DNA from: Tritrichomonas musculus
Lineage: Eukaryota; Parabasalia; Tritrichomonadida; Tritrichomonadidae
NCBI GenBank assembly: GCA_039105265.1
Contig: JAPFFF010000004.1
Location: 744,001-808,000 of the forward strand
Direction: 5' to 3'
Length of the DNA: 64,000 bases
A program made the position numbers and the translations under genes. Positions within the stretch are counted from its first letter, which is position 1. Every line of letters begins with the position of its first letter. Below, piece by piece: positions 49,657 through 61,900 of this stretch. Under the pieces are notes generated by a model that saw nothing but the letters and a program-made list of their open reading frames with translations, made no database searches and was not told where the DNA came from.

Positions 49657-49793
49657 TTGGAAAATTATTAAAGCATTGAAAATTGAATTACAGGGCGCGA
49701 CATTCAAGTTAGGCACTCACTTCACTGGGATTTCCAAGTTATACACTCATTTAACTTTCAAAATAATAAGGAATGCAAAATTAAAAAATTAGA
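49657..49793. repeat. 30-base tandem repeat beside the TIR element
   Basis: CAAGTTAGGCACTCACTT (49705-49722) recurs 30 bases later as CAAGTTATACACTCATTT (49735-49752). GGGCGCGACA just before is unusually GC-rich for this region. This may be the remnant of another element between the TIR element and the truncated end of the aminopeptidase gene. Confidence 0.55.
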
Positions 49794-51937
49794 TTAGAAA
49801 CAACTTTTAATATTACATCTGAGAGAACATAAAAAGACAAAACTCAAAAAAGATAAAACGCATATATAAAACTTCAATATACTGGTTAAGGTTGCCATTA
49901 ATGAAGAGATTAACTTTTTGTTAGCTTTAAAATCTCTGAATAATTTGAGTCCGAATTCTTGCGCTTCTTTGTCATTGCAGAGAAAAGCAAGACTTGAAAG
50001 AATGCTTGCTCTGAGTTGTTTGGTATCTGGTGATTCACCTTGCTTTTCATTTTGTCCGATACGATGTAAAATTCCGCTGAGAATCTTATGACCAAATTCT
50101 TGAAGTTCTTTCTTTAATGAATGGAAAAAATTTAATAATTGTTCAAAGAAACATGTTATTTGACTTGCTGTTATAAATTCATTTTCCTCGCTATATGCAA
50201 CAAGTAATTCGAGAACATCGCCATATGGCATTAAACCTGCTCTTGCAATACTTAATGAATCATATAATATGGACCATCTATCGATTGCATCAAGCGACTT
50301 GTTTTGTATTGCTGGTAAAAATCTCTTTAAGTTTTCACCACAATACCAAACTCGGCAAAAAGCTTTATATCCTGGATTTAATTTAACCCATTCACTATCA
50401 TTTATAATATTTTGAATTGACATTGATTTTTTATCGAACATTTGTTTCTCTTCGACAATTTCGCCAGTTCCCTTCTTTTTACGAAGAATAAACAACGGAA
50501 TTGGCCATGCTTTATCTTCCAATTCAACAATTCCACTAGTTGTGAACCTTGCTTGTTTAATAGTTCCATTATCTCCAAGAGTAATTAGAGGATAGCCATT
50601 TTCGCCAGTCCAATACATTACAAGATGTCTGATATTACCAAAATCTGTATTAGTTCCTTTAATTACTTCACTTAAACAGCAAATAAGATCGTTTATATCT
50701 GCACAATTGTAGTAGAAGCGTTTGTAGAAAATGCGAAGAGTATCTCGAATACTATTTAATGTAACGAGATGCATTAACATGAAAATAAGTGCACTTGCTT
50801 TAGAATAGCTTATTCCATCAAATAATGCTTCAATTTCTTCTTGTGAATTTGCTTCACAACATATTGGATGCGTAATTGGGTTTGAATCAGCTTCAAGAGC
50901 TGCTTTTGTTTCCCAAATGTGATAATTTGTCATTATATGCCAATTTGGAAATTCTTCATTGAGAATGATGTAAGGCATGATTGAAGCAAAGCCTTCGTTG
51001 AGCCAAATAGAGTTCCACCATTTTGGAGAGGTGCAATCGCCAGCCCATTGATGAACAATTTCATGTGTAATAGTAATTGCGCTGTTATACATTGAACGAA
51101 GGGAAGTAACGCCAGTCTTAAAGAGGAAGCAACTTTGACGAAAGATAATAAGACCGAAGTTTTCCATTGCGCATATTGAAATTCTGGAACTGCCATTAAT
51201 TAAAGGCGCGGAAGTGGAAAATCAACTTGAAGAAAATCTTTAAGCCAGTCGACAGCATAAATACAAACTTGAAGAGGTTCGTCCATTAGTTCAGCTTGGC
51301 CTCTTGGTGCAATTACATCAACAGGAAGATGATGACGTTTTGTATAACCTTTTTTCATATCAAAATCGCCAACAACAAGAGAAAGTAAATAACAAGACAT
51401 TGGTGGAGTTTCGTGGAATGTAAATGTATGCTTGGTCCCATCTTCATTAGTAAGAATTGAAGCCGGTGGCATATTAGAATATGCGGTTAAATGCTTGAGG
51501 GTTTTAATACAAATTGTAAAAATTGATTTAACGCATGGTTCATCAAAGCATGACATTAAATAACGTGCCATTGATGATTCAAATTGTGATGAACAGCATT
51601 CATCATTAACATAATACCATCCCATTGTAAAATGATCAAGTGAGCCATCAAAAAGAATCTCAACAGGACCTGTTACTTCATTTAAATTAGTTCCATAAAT
51701 GTAAAGATGACTATTAGACTCATCTCTAGTGTATTTTAAATGATTTCCATTTTGTTTAATTGAATGAATAAGCAAAGATTTATGAGCAAAGAGTTCTGCG
51801 TGATCTGAATTGCTTTCTGACTTTGTTTTAAAAGTGATAAGTAAGCGAGCTGAATAACATTTTTTTGGAATATCTGGTTCAAATGATACGTCATAATGCA
51901 CTGGAGTTATATCCTGAGATAAGCGAAAATGAGTCAT
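49794..51937 (-). pseudogene. M1 zinc aminopeptidase, broken
   Basis: The start at 51937 (MTHFRLSQDITPVHYDVSFE) opens an M1 N-terminal domain of 245 codons that ends at a stop at 51202-51200 after DFPLPRL. The same frame then continues LMAVPEFQYA and loses frame inside the exopeptidase motif: TATGCGCAATGG, where TATGGCGCAATGG would give YGAMEN, so one G seems missing. From there to 49794 the frame is open: MENFGLIIFRQ, then ITHEIVHQWAGD (HExxH) and WLNEGFAS with the third zinc ligand. The C-terminal domain stops after about 340 residues with a hydrophobic, unrelated-looking end (FYICVLSFLSFVFLCSL), so it is shorter than usual. Either a pseudogene or an assembly error; two lesions within 40 bases plus the short end favour a pseudogene. 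Confidence 0.85.
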
Positions 51938-52011
51938 TTTGGGAATTCTTTTTTATCGTCCATTGAATTTTTGAATTGCGTAAAACATTTATTTTTTTAT
52001 TATTGAATCAA
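51938..52011. promoter_or_regulatory. Compact 74-bp divergent promoter region
   Basis: Only 74 bases separate the ATG of the M1 aminopeptidase (minus) from ATG 52012 of the next gene (plus). Both promoters must overlap. No clear TCAYTW is present. Confidence 0.4.
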
Positions 52012-53070
52012 ATGGAAACACCCAATGATTTTGAAGCCGAAATTAAAAAAGAAATTAATGATGCAATTAAAAAACAGCAATCGCAAATCGAATCCGTAAT
52101 TAAAAGTAGTAGAGAAAGAAATTCTTATCTCTCACAGCAATTATCAAATTATACCCCTGTTCAACCACGTGAATTCCCTGATTACCCTGAATGTCCTCCT
52201 CGAGAATTAATAGAACAATTTTATGAAGCTCGTCGTCAATCACTTTTAGCCCAAAAAAAGAAACAATCGCTCCTGCAAATTCAAAATCATTTAAAAGAAC
52301 GAATCGCAAATGCGGAAGCTATCTTACAAAAAGAAAAACAAGAAAGCCATTATCGGGCTGTTGTATCTTTATCACCAACAGCTGCTGAACTTCTAAAAAT
52401 TAAATTACCTCAATCTGTAAGGCCCAGCAAACCTACTATAATTGAGTCTACAATATTTGAGGAGCAGCTTGATGCAATTAAAGCGCTTAAAGAAGGTATC
52501 AGTCCACGGCCATATGGTGAAGTCAAATATGATTTTGATAAAGAATTGGAACAAATAAATGAAAAAATTGCTAAAATTAAGTCAAAAAATAATCAATTAT
52601 TATTAAATATAACAGTCAGTGTTAATAACTTTTTACAGGATTCAGCAGCACTTGATAATGAGCTTGCTCAAAGAGAAAAAGATATGCTCAGTTTTCAAAA
52701 ATTCGCAAAAACATACTATAATTCAAATAATGAAATAGAAAAATTAAAATATACAAAACTTCTCAATATAATTAAAACCATCCGAAATAACGTTCAAGAA
52801 AAAAGATTTGATGAATTGCTCGCTCATTTAAACGCAGAAAAGCAAATGATTGATGAGCAGTTATCTTCTTTTGGTGCTGGCGATTTCGAAACAAATAGCT
52901 TGAAATCAGAAATTGAATTTCAAATGCTATATCTTGGTCATCTTACTGCGATTGCTGGAAAAGCTTTATCAAATATTTCAACAGAAAAGGTGCCTCCTGA
53001 TCCAGTTGAAGAAATGCAAGCTGAAATAATGCACATGCAGCACATTTTATCAAATTCTAACACTATGTAA
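52012..53070 (+). CDS. Coiled-coil protein, unknown
   Basis: 352 residues from ATG 52012 (METPNDFEAEIKKEI); extension to 51976 would need TTG. Mostly helical and coiled coil (KEINDAIKKQQSQIESVIKS; KKKQSLLQIQNHLKERIANA), with a Pro-rich segment near residues 45-70 (VQPREFPDYPECPPRELIEQ). No known domain is recognised. Structural or scaffold function is a guess. Confidence 0.82.
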   Translation: METPNDFEAEIKKEINDAIKKQQSQIESVIKSSRERNSYLSQQLSNYTPVQPREFPDYPECPPRELIEQFYEARRQSLLAQKKKQSLLQIQNHLKERIANAEAILQKEKQESHYRAVVSLSPTAAELLKIKLPQSVRPSKPTIIESTIFEEQLDAIKALKEGISPRPYGEVKYDFDKELEQINEKIAKIKSKNNQLLLNITVSVNNFLQDSAALDNELAQREKDMLSFQKFAKTYYNSNNEIEKLKYTKLLNIIKTIRNNVQEKRFDELLAHLNAEKQMIDEQLSSFGAGDFETNSLKSEIEFQMLYLGHLTAIAGKALSNISTEKVPPDPVEEMQAEIMHMQHILSNSNTM

Positions 53071-53652
53071 ATCATCGCTAATATTATATTAATGTTTAAT
53101 AAAATCATGTAGTTAGTGTTTTCTATCTGCTAAAATTGATTATTTTAGTTTTTCTCTTGAAAAATTCTTAAGTGATTACATGTTCACCTGTTTCACTTTT
53201 GACACTGAAATTTTCACTTTTTTTTTTTTTTTTTTTTTTTTTGAAGAGTAGATAACACTCAATAATTTTAGAAAAGCACTGATCTGTATTTAATTGAAAT
53301 TTCTGAAATTAAAAGTTGAGAAAATTTCAGATTTGTATTTAATTGAAATTTTTGATTTCTGAAATTGATATCGAGTATCAATATCAGAAAGTGAATCAAT
53401 TAACAATCTCGAGAATCGGAAAATACCAAGCTTATTTGAAATGACAAAAAAAAAAATTGATGAATATTAGATTATTTGATTTGATTTATTGATAATTTTA
53501 AAGAGCACTAAATATATATGAATATAAATATATAAATCACAGACGAAAACCTAAAACTCAAAGAGAAATTGAAACTTTTTGAAGTCAAAAAAAATATGAC
53601 TCACCCATGTAAAATCGTTATCTATCGTTATACCCTATTCTAAATATAATTA
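53071..53652. other. Spacer with T25 tract and a direct repeat
   Basis: 580 bases without a gene. A run of 25 T lies at 53218-53242. TGTATTTAATTGAAATTT occurs at 53285-53302 and again at 53334-53351. GATATCGAGTATCAATATC near 53366-53384 is a small palindrome. Confidence 0.65.
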
Positions 53653-56600
53653 ATGGATAACCCAACTGCTGGAATTCCTTTAATTATATATGAAAGTTTG
53701 AAGGAAATTAAAGAAATATGTGATCCAGAAATGTTTCCATCGCTTTTTGAATCTCTAAGCAACTCCATCAATAATCTTCAACAAATGATCGAAAATAAGG
53801 ATTTTAAGCATTACAGAGTTGAGTCTAAACCATTTTATGATGCTTTTACACTTATTGTAGAAAGCGTACGTTCATTACCGCCAAATCAAACTCTTTCACC
53901 GTCTGATATTAAATTATTTGATTCTTTTCAGCGAATTATTTTTAATGCTTTTTATCTGATTTTCAGTCAATCATCGCCTGATAATTATCCTAAGCGCAAA
54001 TTAACATCTCTTATAATGAAAACAATGAGTATTACGCAATTTGAAATATCTATTAACACAATGGAGGGAAATGATTCAGATTATGCAATTGAAGATTTTG
54101 AATTTCTTGTCGCAAAAGTTTGTCATGCTTGCTTCAGTTCAATTTCAGGTTCTTTATATGTTCATGGTCCAGCTGTCCGAAGAGTATTTGAATTAATGTA
54201 CCGAGCCTTTTCAATCTCCAAGAAACCAGAAATTAGAGAAAAAATCCAGTCACTTATTGATGACGTTATTATTCTTTTATTCAATAGATTTAGCGAGTCT
54301 GCTGCTCTTCCTCAAGTTTTAGATGAAAATAGCAACTATTCCATTGGAACATTAACTCCTATTGAATCCTTTTCGCACCAAGTTGCTCATAATTTAATTA
54401 TCAATTCCAAGATCATCCGAGCTTTATGTGAAAATTTATCATTAACGAAAGATTACTCAATTGATATCAGTCAAGTTGATCTTTATGTTTTAATTTCATT
54501 TTTATGCAGAGCTTCTGAAATGATTGATTTTAATTACTATTCAATGGCTTTTGCTGTTCATTTTTTAATATCTGTATTAAGTATCAAATCCGATTTTTTT
54601 AATTCATCTCTCTTTGAAATACTTTTAAAAAAGCACATCTCTCAATCACTAACATATTCCTTTTTGAGTCGTCAAGATTATTTTATACGTCCTGGAAGTG
54701 ACCTTATTTCGACTATTTACAAATCTTTTTCGAGTGGTTTTACATCATCTTTTCATACTATCTTAATGGATGGTTTATATACAGCATTATCATCACCCAG
54801 TACAAGAGCAAAGAGCAAAGGGCTAAAAATGTTTTCAAATATTTTACAAGAAAAGCACTTCTTCCCTGATATATTTGTGAATCTAGATTGTAGCAAATAT
54901 TATTCAAATGTATTTCAAAAATTAACAGAAGTCATCTCTGAGAATACTTATCCTAAACAAAAATATAGGCATGATTGTACAGAAATCATTAAAAACATTC
55001 TTGAAATGATGAGAGATTTTCTTAATGATATGCCATCACTTATAGTTAAGAACAGTGAAAAACAAACAGTTCAATTAGATATATCAAATAGCAATTCGAA
55101 TATTAATTTATATGAATTATTTTTATTTAACAGTTATAATTTACTAATGAAAGGAGTTTCAATTTTTAAAAACTCCTTTGAAAAAGGAGTTAAATATTTT
55201 ATTGATAACAAAATAATTGAAGAAAACACACCTGAATGTGTCAGTAATTTTCTCTTTAATTGTCGAAAACTGGACCGATATCAAATTGCATTATTTTTAA
55301 CAGAGAGTACAAATTTTGAATATCTCAACTTTTTCATGAAAAATTACTCATTTCAATCTATTCATTATTTTGATGAAGCTCTTAGAATCTTTCTGGCTCA
55401 TTTAACGCTTCCAAAGGATGAATCACGAACTGATATTTTGTTAACCGCCTTTGGCAACCTTTACATTCACACAAAAGGGAGACAAATATTCTCCAGTGCA
55501 GATGCTGTTGCTTCCTTCACCCGCATGATTCTTCCTTTCCAAAGTTACAAGCAAAGAATCAATACTTTACAACAAAACGGACTTTCAACAATTATTGTTG
55601 TCGATAACAAATATTCTTCGCGGCCTTCTAATTCTAATTCTGGTTCCAATTCATCTGCACAGGAAGTTCCTCCTCTTGAAAAGTTCGTCGAGATGATGAA
55701 AGGAGTCAACGATGGCTCAGATCTTCCTCTTGAATTTCTGAAAATTATTCACTTTAACATCTCAGTAGCGCCAATCATTCTTGCTCCTCTCCACCAGTCC
55801 AAAAAGGCCACCGAAGCCCCAGCGAACGCCAACACTAACATTGACAACAACGACAACTCAAGCACGCTCAATATAAACAGCAGCACTGTTGCAAGCAACA
55901 TGAATTTGAATGACGATTCAGGAACTTACATAAAGAAAAGCGAAGAAAGCGCGTCATCGTTACAGATGAACGTTGCAAACAACAACGACAACGACAATGA
56001 CAACAAGCAAGTGAATAATACAGCAATGTCAAGCTATGAGCTGCCAACTTCATCGTTCTTGTACTCGCTTGCTTTTATTGATCCTGAAATCTTAATAAAA
56101 AGTGACAAAAACATCGAGTGGTATCTTTGCAAGTGCAACCAAGTTGGCATCTTATCAAAGATACTTCAAAAGAACGACGAGCCTTTCTATCATTGCAAGA
56201 CTTCGTATGTCATTCGGCCGATGTTTGAGAGCGTCTGGGGAAGCATTCACGGCTCGATCGTCGCAAACATTGAAGCTTCAATCGACGATGAAGAAGTGAA
56301 TGAACACATTAATAATTTGCAGCTTTGTATTCGTGTCGCTGCGAAAAGTAGAGCCGAGGAAGCATTGGTCATTCTTATGTCTTCTTTGGCAACTTTTGCA
56401 GGACTTTTGAATCCAATCTATCGTTCTCACGGCATTCAAAATCCATCTCAAAATTTGAATTGGAAATTGACTCAGAAAAATGTTACATGCTTCAAAAGAC
56501 TATTGAATATAGCGACCGAAGAGGCCGATTATTTGGCACCTGTTTGGCACATCTTCGTTGAGCAGTTAAGTCTAGTCGACCTTTACAAACCTAGAGAGTT

Positions 56601-58338
56601 TTTCACTAATGATCATGAAATAACGGATTATATTGAGAACTTTTTCAATTCGTCTTCGAAATTCCAATTAAACAGCGTAATTGCGTTGATTAATGCTATG
56701 ATTAAGGTTTGTAATAAGGAGCTGAATGAGAAACCAGTACGTAGGCTATACATGTTGGAGAAATTGGTAATGGTCGCTCAATATAATATGAAGAGGAATA
56801 ATGAAGAATATTCTCAGATTTGGGAAATAATTGGAAATAGTTATTTGGCTTATATTATAGCTGTTGCTGATTCGAAAAATGATCTACAATTATCAAAAAA
56901 GGTTATCGACTATATTAAATATTTAACTTCGTTCTTCTTATTGATAGAAGAACAGCCTAATGAAAATTACCAGTATTCGTTCCTGATGACCTTCTTAAAC
57001 GTTTTCCAGGATCAATGTAATGAAAGATCGAGAGTATATTTATTAGAAACAATATTCTTAATAATTAAAGAAAAGTCTATTTCAATAAGAAGTGGCTGGT
57101 CAATGATATTTCAAATCTTGACTTTGGCTACTGCTGAACAATTTACACAAGACTTTGCTTTTAAAATTTTGGCTGATCTTGTGAACAACCAAATAGTCAT
57201 TGAAAATCCTAATTACGTTATTCATTTGATTTCATTTATAGCAACTTATTCTAGGAATGCTAACTCACCTACATCAATTCCTTTCTTTGATAAAGTTTGT
57301 GAGAAACTTTCATTAAAAGCTGATGCTGAGAATTGCAAATCAATCAAAAATTCTTGGATAGAACTTTTTCAGAGCATTTCAAGAAGTTCAAGAACAAACA
57401 GAATCGAAATAAAAAGGGCAGCGCAAAATTCTTATTTGGCATGTTTAATTATTTTAGCTGACAAATATAATGCAATTACTACTAATAATTCATTTGATAG
57501 CGAAGTTTTCCAGCCAATGATGAATTCATTATGGGAATTTGCAATTACTAATACTTTTGAAGATATGCGCTTTTCTGAACTTGATAAATTTTTAATTAAA
57601 TACGATGAGCAATTTATTCAGAAGTATATTACATTACTCGGTGATAATGTGAAACATATCATTAATATTCTGATACTTTCTCTCTTTAAAGACGGAAGTG
57701 AAAGCGGAAGAATAAATAAGAGCTCAAACACAAATGTTAACGCTGATGTTGCAATACAAATTTTATTAAATCTCGTTTCTCAAAATATTGATCAATCAAC
57801 TAGAGATTTTGTCATTTCTCTTCTCATCCAAACAATTAAAAAAGTGCCAACATTATCTTTAGATCATGCCAGGAGTTATGTTTACTTATTAAACCAGTTT
57901 TCGAAATTATTTAAAGATTCACAGAAAGAATTCATAGCAATTTTCACTGACATTGGAAACACGATGATTAATTCAACAAATTCGGATGCCGCAAAAAGAA
58001 ATATCGTTTGCGCATTGGCCAGGGAGTCTCTACTAGAAGAGATGGAGCAATGCGATGCTGACTTGTTAGATGAAAACCATAAGGCAAAAATTATAAATGA
58101 AACTTTTGTGATTTATTTGAACTCTGGATTCACACAAAGTGTCGAAAGCTTGGCTGGTAATGAGTGGATGAGAGTTATTTGTATGTATTTGAAAAAAGTG
58201 AACACGATTGAAGATAATAGCCGCTTTTCCGCTTACTTTGATGTAATGGCGGAAAGCATCTTATTAATGATCGAGTCTTCCTCAAAAGAGATTAGATCAC
58301 AGCTTGGAGCAGCTGTCGAAAGAAAACTTATGTTGTAA
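53653..58338 (+). CDS. Large ARF-GEF-like protein (DCB-HUS-Sec7-HDS) with altered Sec7 core
   Basis: 1561 residues from ATG 53653. The order is that of BIG/GBF1 Golgi ARF exchange factors: N-terminal helical DCB (HGPAVRRVFELMYRAFSISK), HUS with a HUS-box-like FVNLDCSKYYSNVFQKLTEV near 413-435, the Sec7 domain at about 505-705, and a C-terminal helical array. The Sec7 domain reads GVKYFIDNKIIEEN, then LDRYQIALFLTES, YFDEALRIFLAHLTLPKDES, SSADAVASFTRMIL, FVEMMKGVNDGSDLPLEFLK. The catalytic LPGE is LPKD, so the glutamic finger is aspartate or shifted, and the MLNTDLHNP-like motif is replaced by unrelated sequence (LPFQSYKQRINTLQQNG). Residues 720-800 are an Asn/Ser-rich insert. Exchange activity may be weak or absent. 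Confidence 0.8.
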   Translation: MDNPTAGIPLIIYESLKEIKEICDPEMFPSLFESLSNSINNLQQMIENKDFKHYRVESKPFYDAFTLIVESVRSLPPNQTLSPSDIKLFDSFQRIIFNAFYLIFSQSSPDNYPKRKLTSLIMKTMSITQFEISINTMEGNDSDYAIEDFEFLVAKVCHACFSSISGSLYVHGPAVRRVFELMYRAFSISKKPEIREKIQSLIDDVIILLFNRFSESAALPQVLDENSNYSIGTLTPIESFSHQVAHNLIINSKIIRALCENLSLTKDYSIDISQVDLYVLISFLCRASEMIDFNYYSMAFAVHFLISVLSIKSDFFNSSLFEILLKKHISQSLTYSFLSRQDYFIRPGSDLISTIYKSFSSGFTSSFHTILMDGLYTALSSPSTRAKSKGLKMFSNILQEKHFFPDIFVNLDCSKYYSNVFQKLTEVISENTYPKQKYRHDCTEIIKNILEMMRDFLNDMPSLIVKNSEKQTVQLDISNSNSNINLYELFLFNSYNLLMKGVSIFKNSFEKGVKYFIDNKIIEENTPECVSNFLFNCRKLDRYQIALFLTESTNFEYLNFFMKNYSFQSIHYFDEALRIFLAHLTLPKDESRTDILLTAFGNLYIHTKGRQIFSSADAVASFTRMILPFQSYKQRINTLQQNGLSTIIVVDNKYSSRPSNSNSGSNSSAQEVPPLEKFVEMMKGVNDGSDLPLEFLKIIHFNISVAPIILAPLHQSKKATEAPANANTNIDNNDNSSTLNINSSTVASNMNLNDDSGTYIKKSEESASSLQMNVANNNDNDNDNKQVNNTAMSSYELPTSSFLYSLAFIDPEILIKSDKNIEWYLCKCNQVGILSKILQKNDEPFYHCKTSYVIRPMFESVWGSIHGSIVANIEASIDDEEVNEHINNLQLCIRVAAKSRAEEALVILMSSLATFAGLLNPIYRSHGIQNPSQNLNWKLTQKNVTCFKRLLNIATEEADYLAPVWHIFVEQLSLVDLYKPREFFTNDHEITDYIENFFNSSSKFQLNSVIALINAMIKVCNKELNEKPVRRLYMLEKLVMVAQYNMKRNNEEYSQIWEIIGNSYLAYIIAVADSKNDLQLSKKVIDYIKYLTSFFLLIEEQPNENYQYSFLMTFLNVFQDQCNERSRVYLLETIFLIIKEKSISIRSGWSMIFQILTLATAEQFTQDFAFKILADLVNNQIVIENPNYVIHLISFIATYSRNANSPTSIPFFDKVCEKLSLKADAENCKSIKNSWIELFQSISRSSRTNRIEIKRAAQNSYLACLIILADKYNAITTNNSFDSEVFQPMMNSLWEFAITNTFEDMRFSELDKFLIKYDEQFIQKYITLLGDNVKHIINILILSLFKDGSESGRINKSSNTNVNADVAIQILLNLVSQNIDQSTRDFVISLLIQTIKKVPTLSLDHARSYVYLLNQFSKLFKDSQKEFIAIFTDIGNTMINSTNSDAAKRNIVCALARESLLEEMEQCDADLLDENHKAKIINETFVIYLNSGFTQSVESLAGNEWMRVICMYLKKVNTIEDNSRFSAYFDVMAESILLMIESSSKEIRSQLGAAVERKLML

Positions 58339-58904
58339 ATATTTTTTTTATGTTACAATTTTTTTTGTTTTTGTTTTAAATTGTATTATTGACACTTTTC
58401 TTTAATGCTTTTATCAAATTTGGACAAAGTTGCATAATAATTGAACAAATGATATTTGTCTTCAATTTCATTCACCATTTAATAATGGTGAAAAAAATGA
58501 TTATTTCTCATCTTATGATTTCAAGGATACTTGACCATCATAAAAATTGTGTAATATTGTATATAATATCAAAAAATATATAATTAATATAGCGATAAAT
58601 AATTTGAACAAAGTTTATGATGGATAAAAAGTGTATAGATGATCTAAATATAATTCATGCATAGTAATAAATGATATATTTCATATTGATTGTTTAAATA
58701 CCCGAAATTTTCTATGACCATAAATAAAAGCTTTTTAAGTTTGTACATCCAATTAAATTCTGAAAATATTTGTGAGTCATTCAAATTAATTTTATTTAAT
58801 TTCAAAATTTTGAAACTTTTTTAAATAACTTGACCAGATATATTCTTAAATAAAAATAATAAACTAATTGATCAAAATTTCCTTCCTCTTTTTTCCTTTT
58901 TTAG
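58339..58904. other. AT-rich spacer
   Basis: 566 bases between the Sec7 and golgin genes, AT-rich. A 64-codon plus frame at 58389-58583 is hydrophobic chance sequence. Nothing else is seen. Confidence 0.6.
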
Positions 58905-61900
58905 ATGGAAGACGAGAATTTTGAAGATCCATCTTCTCCAACATCGCCAAAAGAGAGTATATCGCCAGAAGTTTTACGGCACAACCTTAAAAACGCAGTT
59001 AAAAGAAATGAAAAATTAAAACAAAGATGTGATGCACTTTCGCATAATTTTTCAGTACTTGAAGAAGATTATAACAAGAAAAAAGAAATTATTTCACAGC
59101 TTTTAAAAGAAAAAGAAGCGCTTACAGAAAAGAATTCCGAATTAGTTGGAAGAATCGAAAATAAAGATTTGCAAATAGAGCAGCTTACGAATCTTTTTAA
59201 TGAAAAAGATGAAGAATGTAAAAAGCTAAACGATTTGAATGATGAGCTTGTTTCTACCTTTAATCAAGAGCGCATGAATTTCAACAAAGAGATTGAAATC
59301 CTTAAGAAAAACAACACAAGTATTAAATCCGACGAAAATTCGCAAGATTTACTCCTAGCTATTCAAAAATTAAAAGAAGAGCTAGAACAGGCGCATAAAA
59401 CAAACGAAATGATGTCAAGTGACCAAACCGCTTTTCTTGATGAAATTGACAAATTGAGAGAAGAAAACGATAGACTTATCAAAAAGTTAAATGGACAAGA
59501 CTCACAGCCAGCCAACACCAGCGAGACGACGGCTCCAAGCAGCCCGTCCAAAAACGTCAACAACAGCGGCATCGACGACATAGACAACTTGCTGTCGATT
59601 TTCGATGAGAATGACAGTAACAACAACAGCAATCAGCAAGCAAATGGCGCGAGTGACTTGTTGGACTTGAACAGCAATGACACCACAAGTAACAACAACA
59701 ACGGCTCACTTGAAAACAATGCAAACAATGACTTATTTGGCAATAATAAAGAAGCAAATGATAACAATTTGTTCGGTAATGCACATGAAGACTTGTTTGC
59801 TAACAATTCCAACGCAAACAATAATAATAATAATGATGATGACTTATTTGCTAACAATTCCAACGCAAACAATAATAATAATAATGATGATGACTTATTT
59901 GCTAACAATTCCAATGCAAACAACAACAATAATGATGATGACTTGTTTGGTGGCAGTGGCGAATTGTTTGCAAATACAGTTGATGATGGCAAAGCCAATA
60001 ATGATGCAAACATAATTGGCAACGATCTCCTCGGTGCTGCATCGCCAGGCAGTCACGAGTACGACAAGCTGCTTGCAGAGCTAAACGAAATGAAGAAGAG
60101 CTTTGAAAGCGAGATGATAAGCAAGGAGGAGAGCTACAGAAATGGCGTAGAAAGCCTCCAAAAAGAGAAGAGCCAGTTTGCCGAAGAGAAGAACCTTGCG
60201 ATGACCGAGATAAGCAGCGCCCGAAACGAGCTCGCTGAACTTCAATCCAAGCTTGAATCCGAAAAAGAGAACCTCGGCAAGCTCAAGCAGCAAATCGACA
60301 CTGAAAAAGCCAAACTTGACGAAAAAGCAGAAAAGCTTGAGAAAGACAGGCAAGCGTACAAAGAGAAGAAGAAGAAGCAAGTTGCGAAGACGAAAGAAAT
60401 CAATGAAACAATTGCACAATTCAAGGCTGAAAGGCAAGAGTTCATTGACAGCAATAACAAGCATAATGAAATGCTCAAAGCTAAGGAAGAACAATTGCAG
60501 CAAAAAGAGGCAGAAATAAACAATGAGAAGGCAGAAATTGACATGATTAAAAACAGCTTGCAAACTCAACTTGACCAACTTGAAAACGACAAAAATAATC
60601 AAAACTTTCAACTGCAACAAATAATTGAAACAGAAACTTCAGAACTAAACAAAATGAAGAAAGAACTCGAAGAGAAAAGAATTCAACTCGATAACGAAAG
60701 AAAACAATTTGAAGAAGAAAAGAAAAGTATTGAAAAAGTGGAAAGTGGCCAAATAAGTCCTGAAAAAGTCGAAGTCAATAATTTTGTTGAAAAGGAAGAA
60801 AGTTTACAGCCTGTTGAAAACAATGAAAATTCTTTGATTATTGAAAAAGTTCAAATGATTGAAAATTTGCAAAAGCAAAATAACGAACTTTTAGTCAATA
60901 TTAACCAGTTGAATCAAAAAGTTGAACAGTTGACTTCATCACTGACTGAAAGTGAAAATAAAAGTCAGAAACTTGAAGAAACAGCTTCTTTGGTCTCTCA
61001 ATATCAAGAAGAGATTGAGATGCTTAAGTCAAGCATTCAAAGCAACCAAACCGAAACAAATCTGCAGCAAATTGAAATAAAAGAGAAAGAAATTGAAATT
61101 GCACGAAAAGAGAAAAACTTTGAGCAAAAGAAAGCTCAATTTGAGCAAGAATTAAAGCAGAAAGAAGAAAGCCTCAGTGAGAAAGAAAAAACATTAAATG
61201 AAAGCTTTTATAAGAAAGAAGCAGAATTCACAAAACAAGTTGAGAATTTCGGTTTGGTTCAGAAACAAAAAGTTGAATCACTGGCAGCATCACAAAAAGA
61301 AGCAGCTCAAAAAATGAAAGAGATTCAAGACAAAGAGAATGAAATCCAAAAGAAAGAGAAAGAAATGATGAAGAACATGAAAGAGAAAGAAAACGAATTC
61401 ATAAGTAAAGAAAACGAATTGAAGAAGAAAATTGAAGATTTCAATTCTGAAGTTCAATCCAAGAATGATTTTTATGCCAAAAAAGAAGAAGAAGTTCAGA
61501 AACTGAAGGATGATTATGAGAGCAAATTCAATTCAATTCAACAAGCAGAAAATGATTTGAATTCGCATAGAATTGAACTTGAAAACAAAGAAAAAGAATT
61601 GAATGAAAAAATCTTGTCAACAAATTCTGAATATTTGGCTAAAAAAGAGGAGATCGACCAAATAGACTCTCAAATTAAATCAAGGCTTTCTGATGTGGAA
61701 ATGAAAGAAAAAGAGTCTGAAAAAATTTATGAAGACATAAATAATCAAAAAGAAAGTTTGAACCAGGCCAAAAATGAAGTTGAAAGTGAACGATCACGAA
61801 TCAAGGCGAAAGAAAGTCAACTTGACGCCGATAGGAAAAGTTTAGAACAGAAAGAAAGTCAGCTCGAAAATGACAAAGAAAACCTTCAGCAAAGAGTGAT

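Noticed and set aside
58389-58583. 64-codon plus frame in the spacer after the Sec7 gene
   Set aside because: Chance hydrophobic frame in AT-rich DNA, with no recognisable motif.
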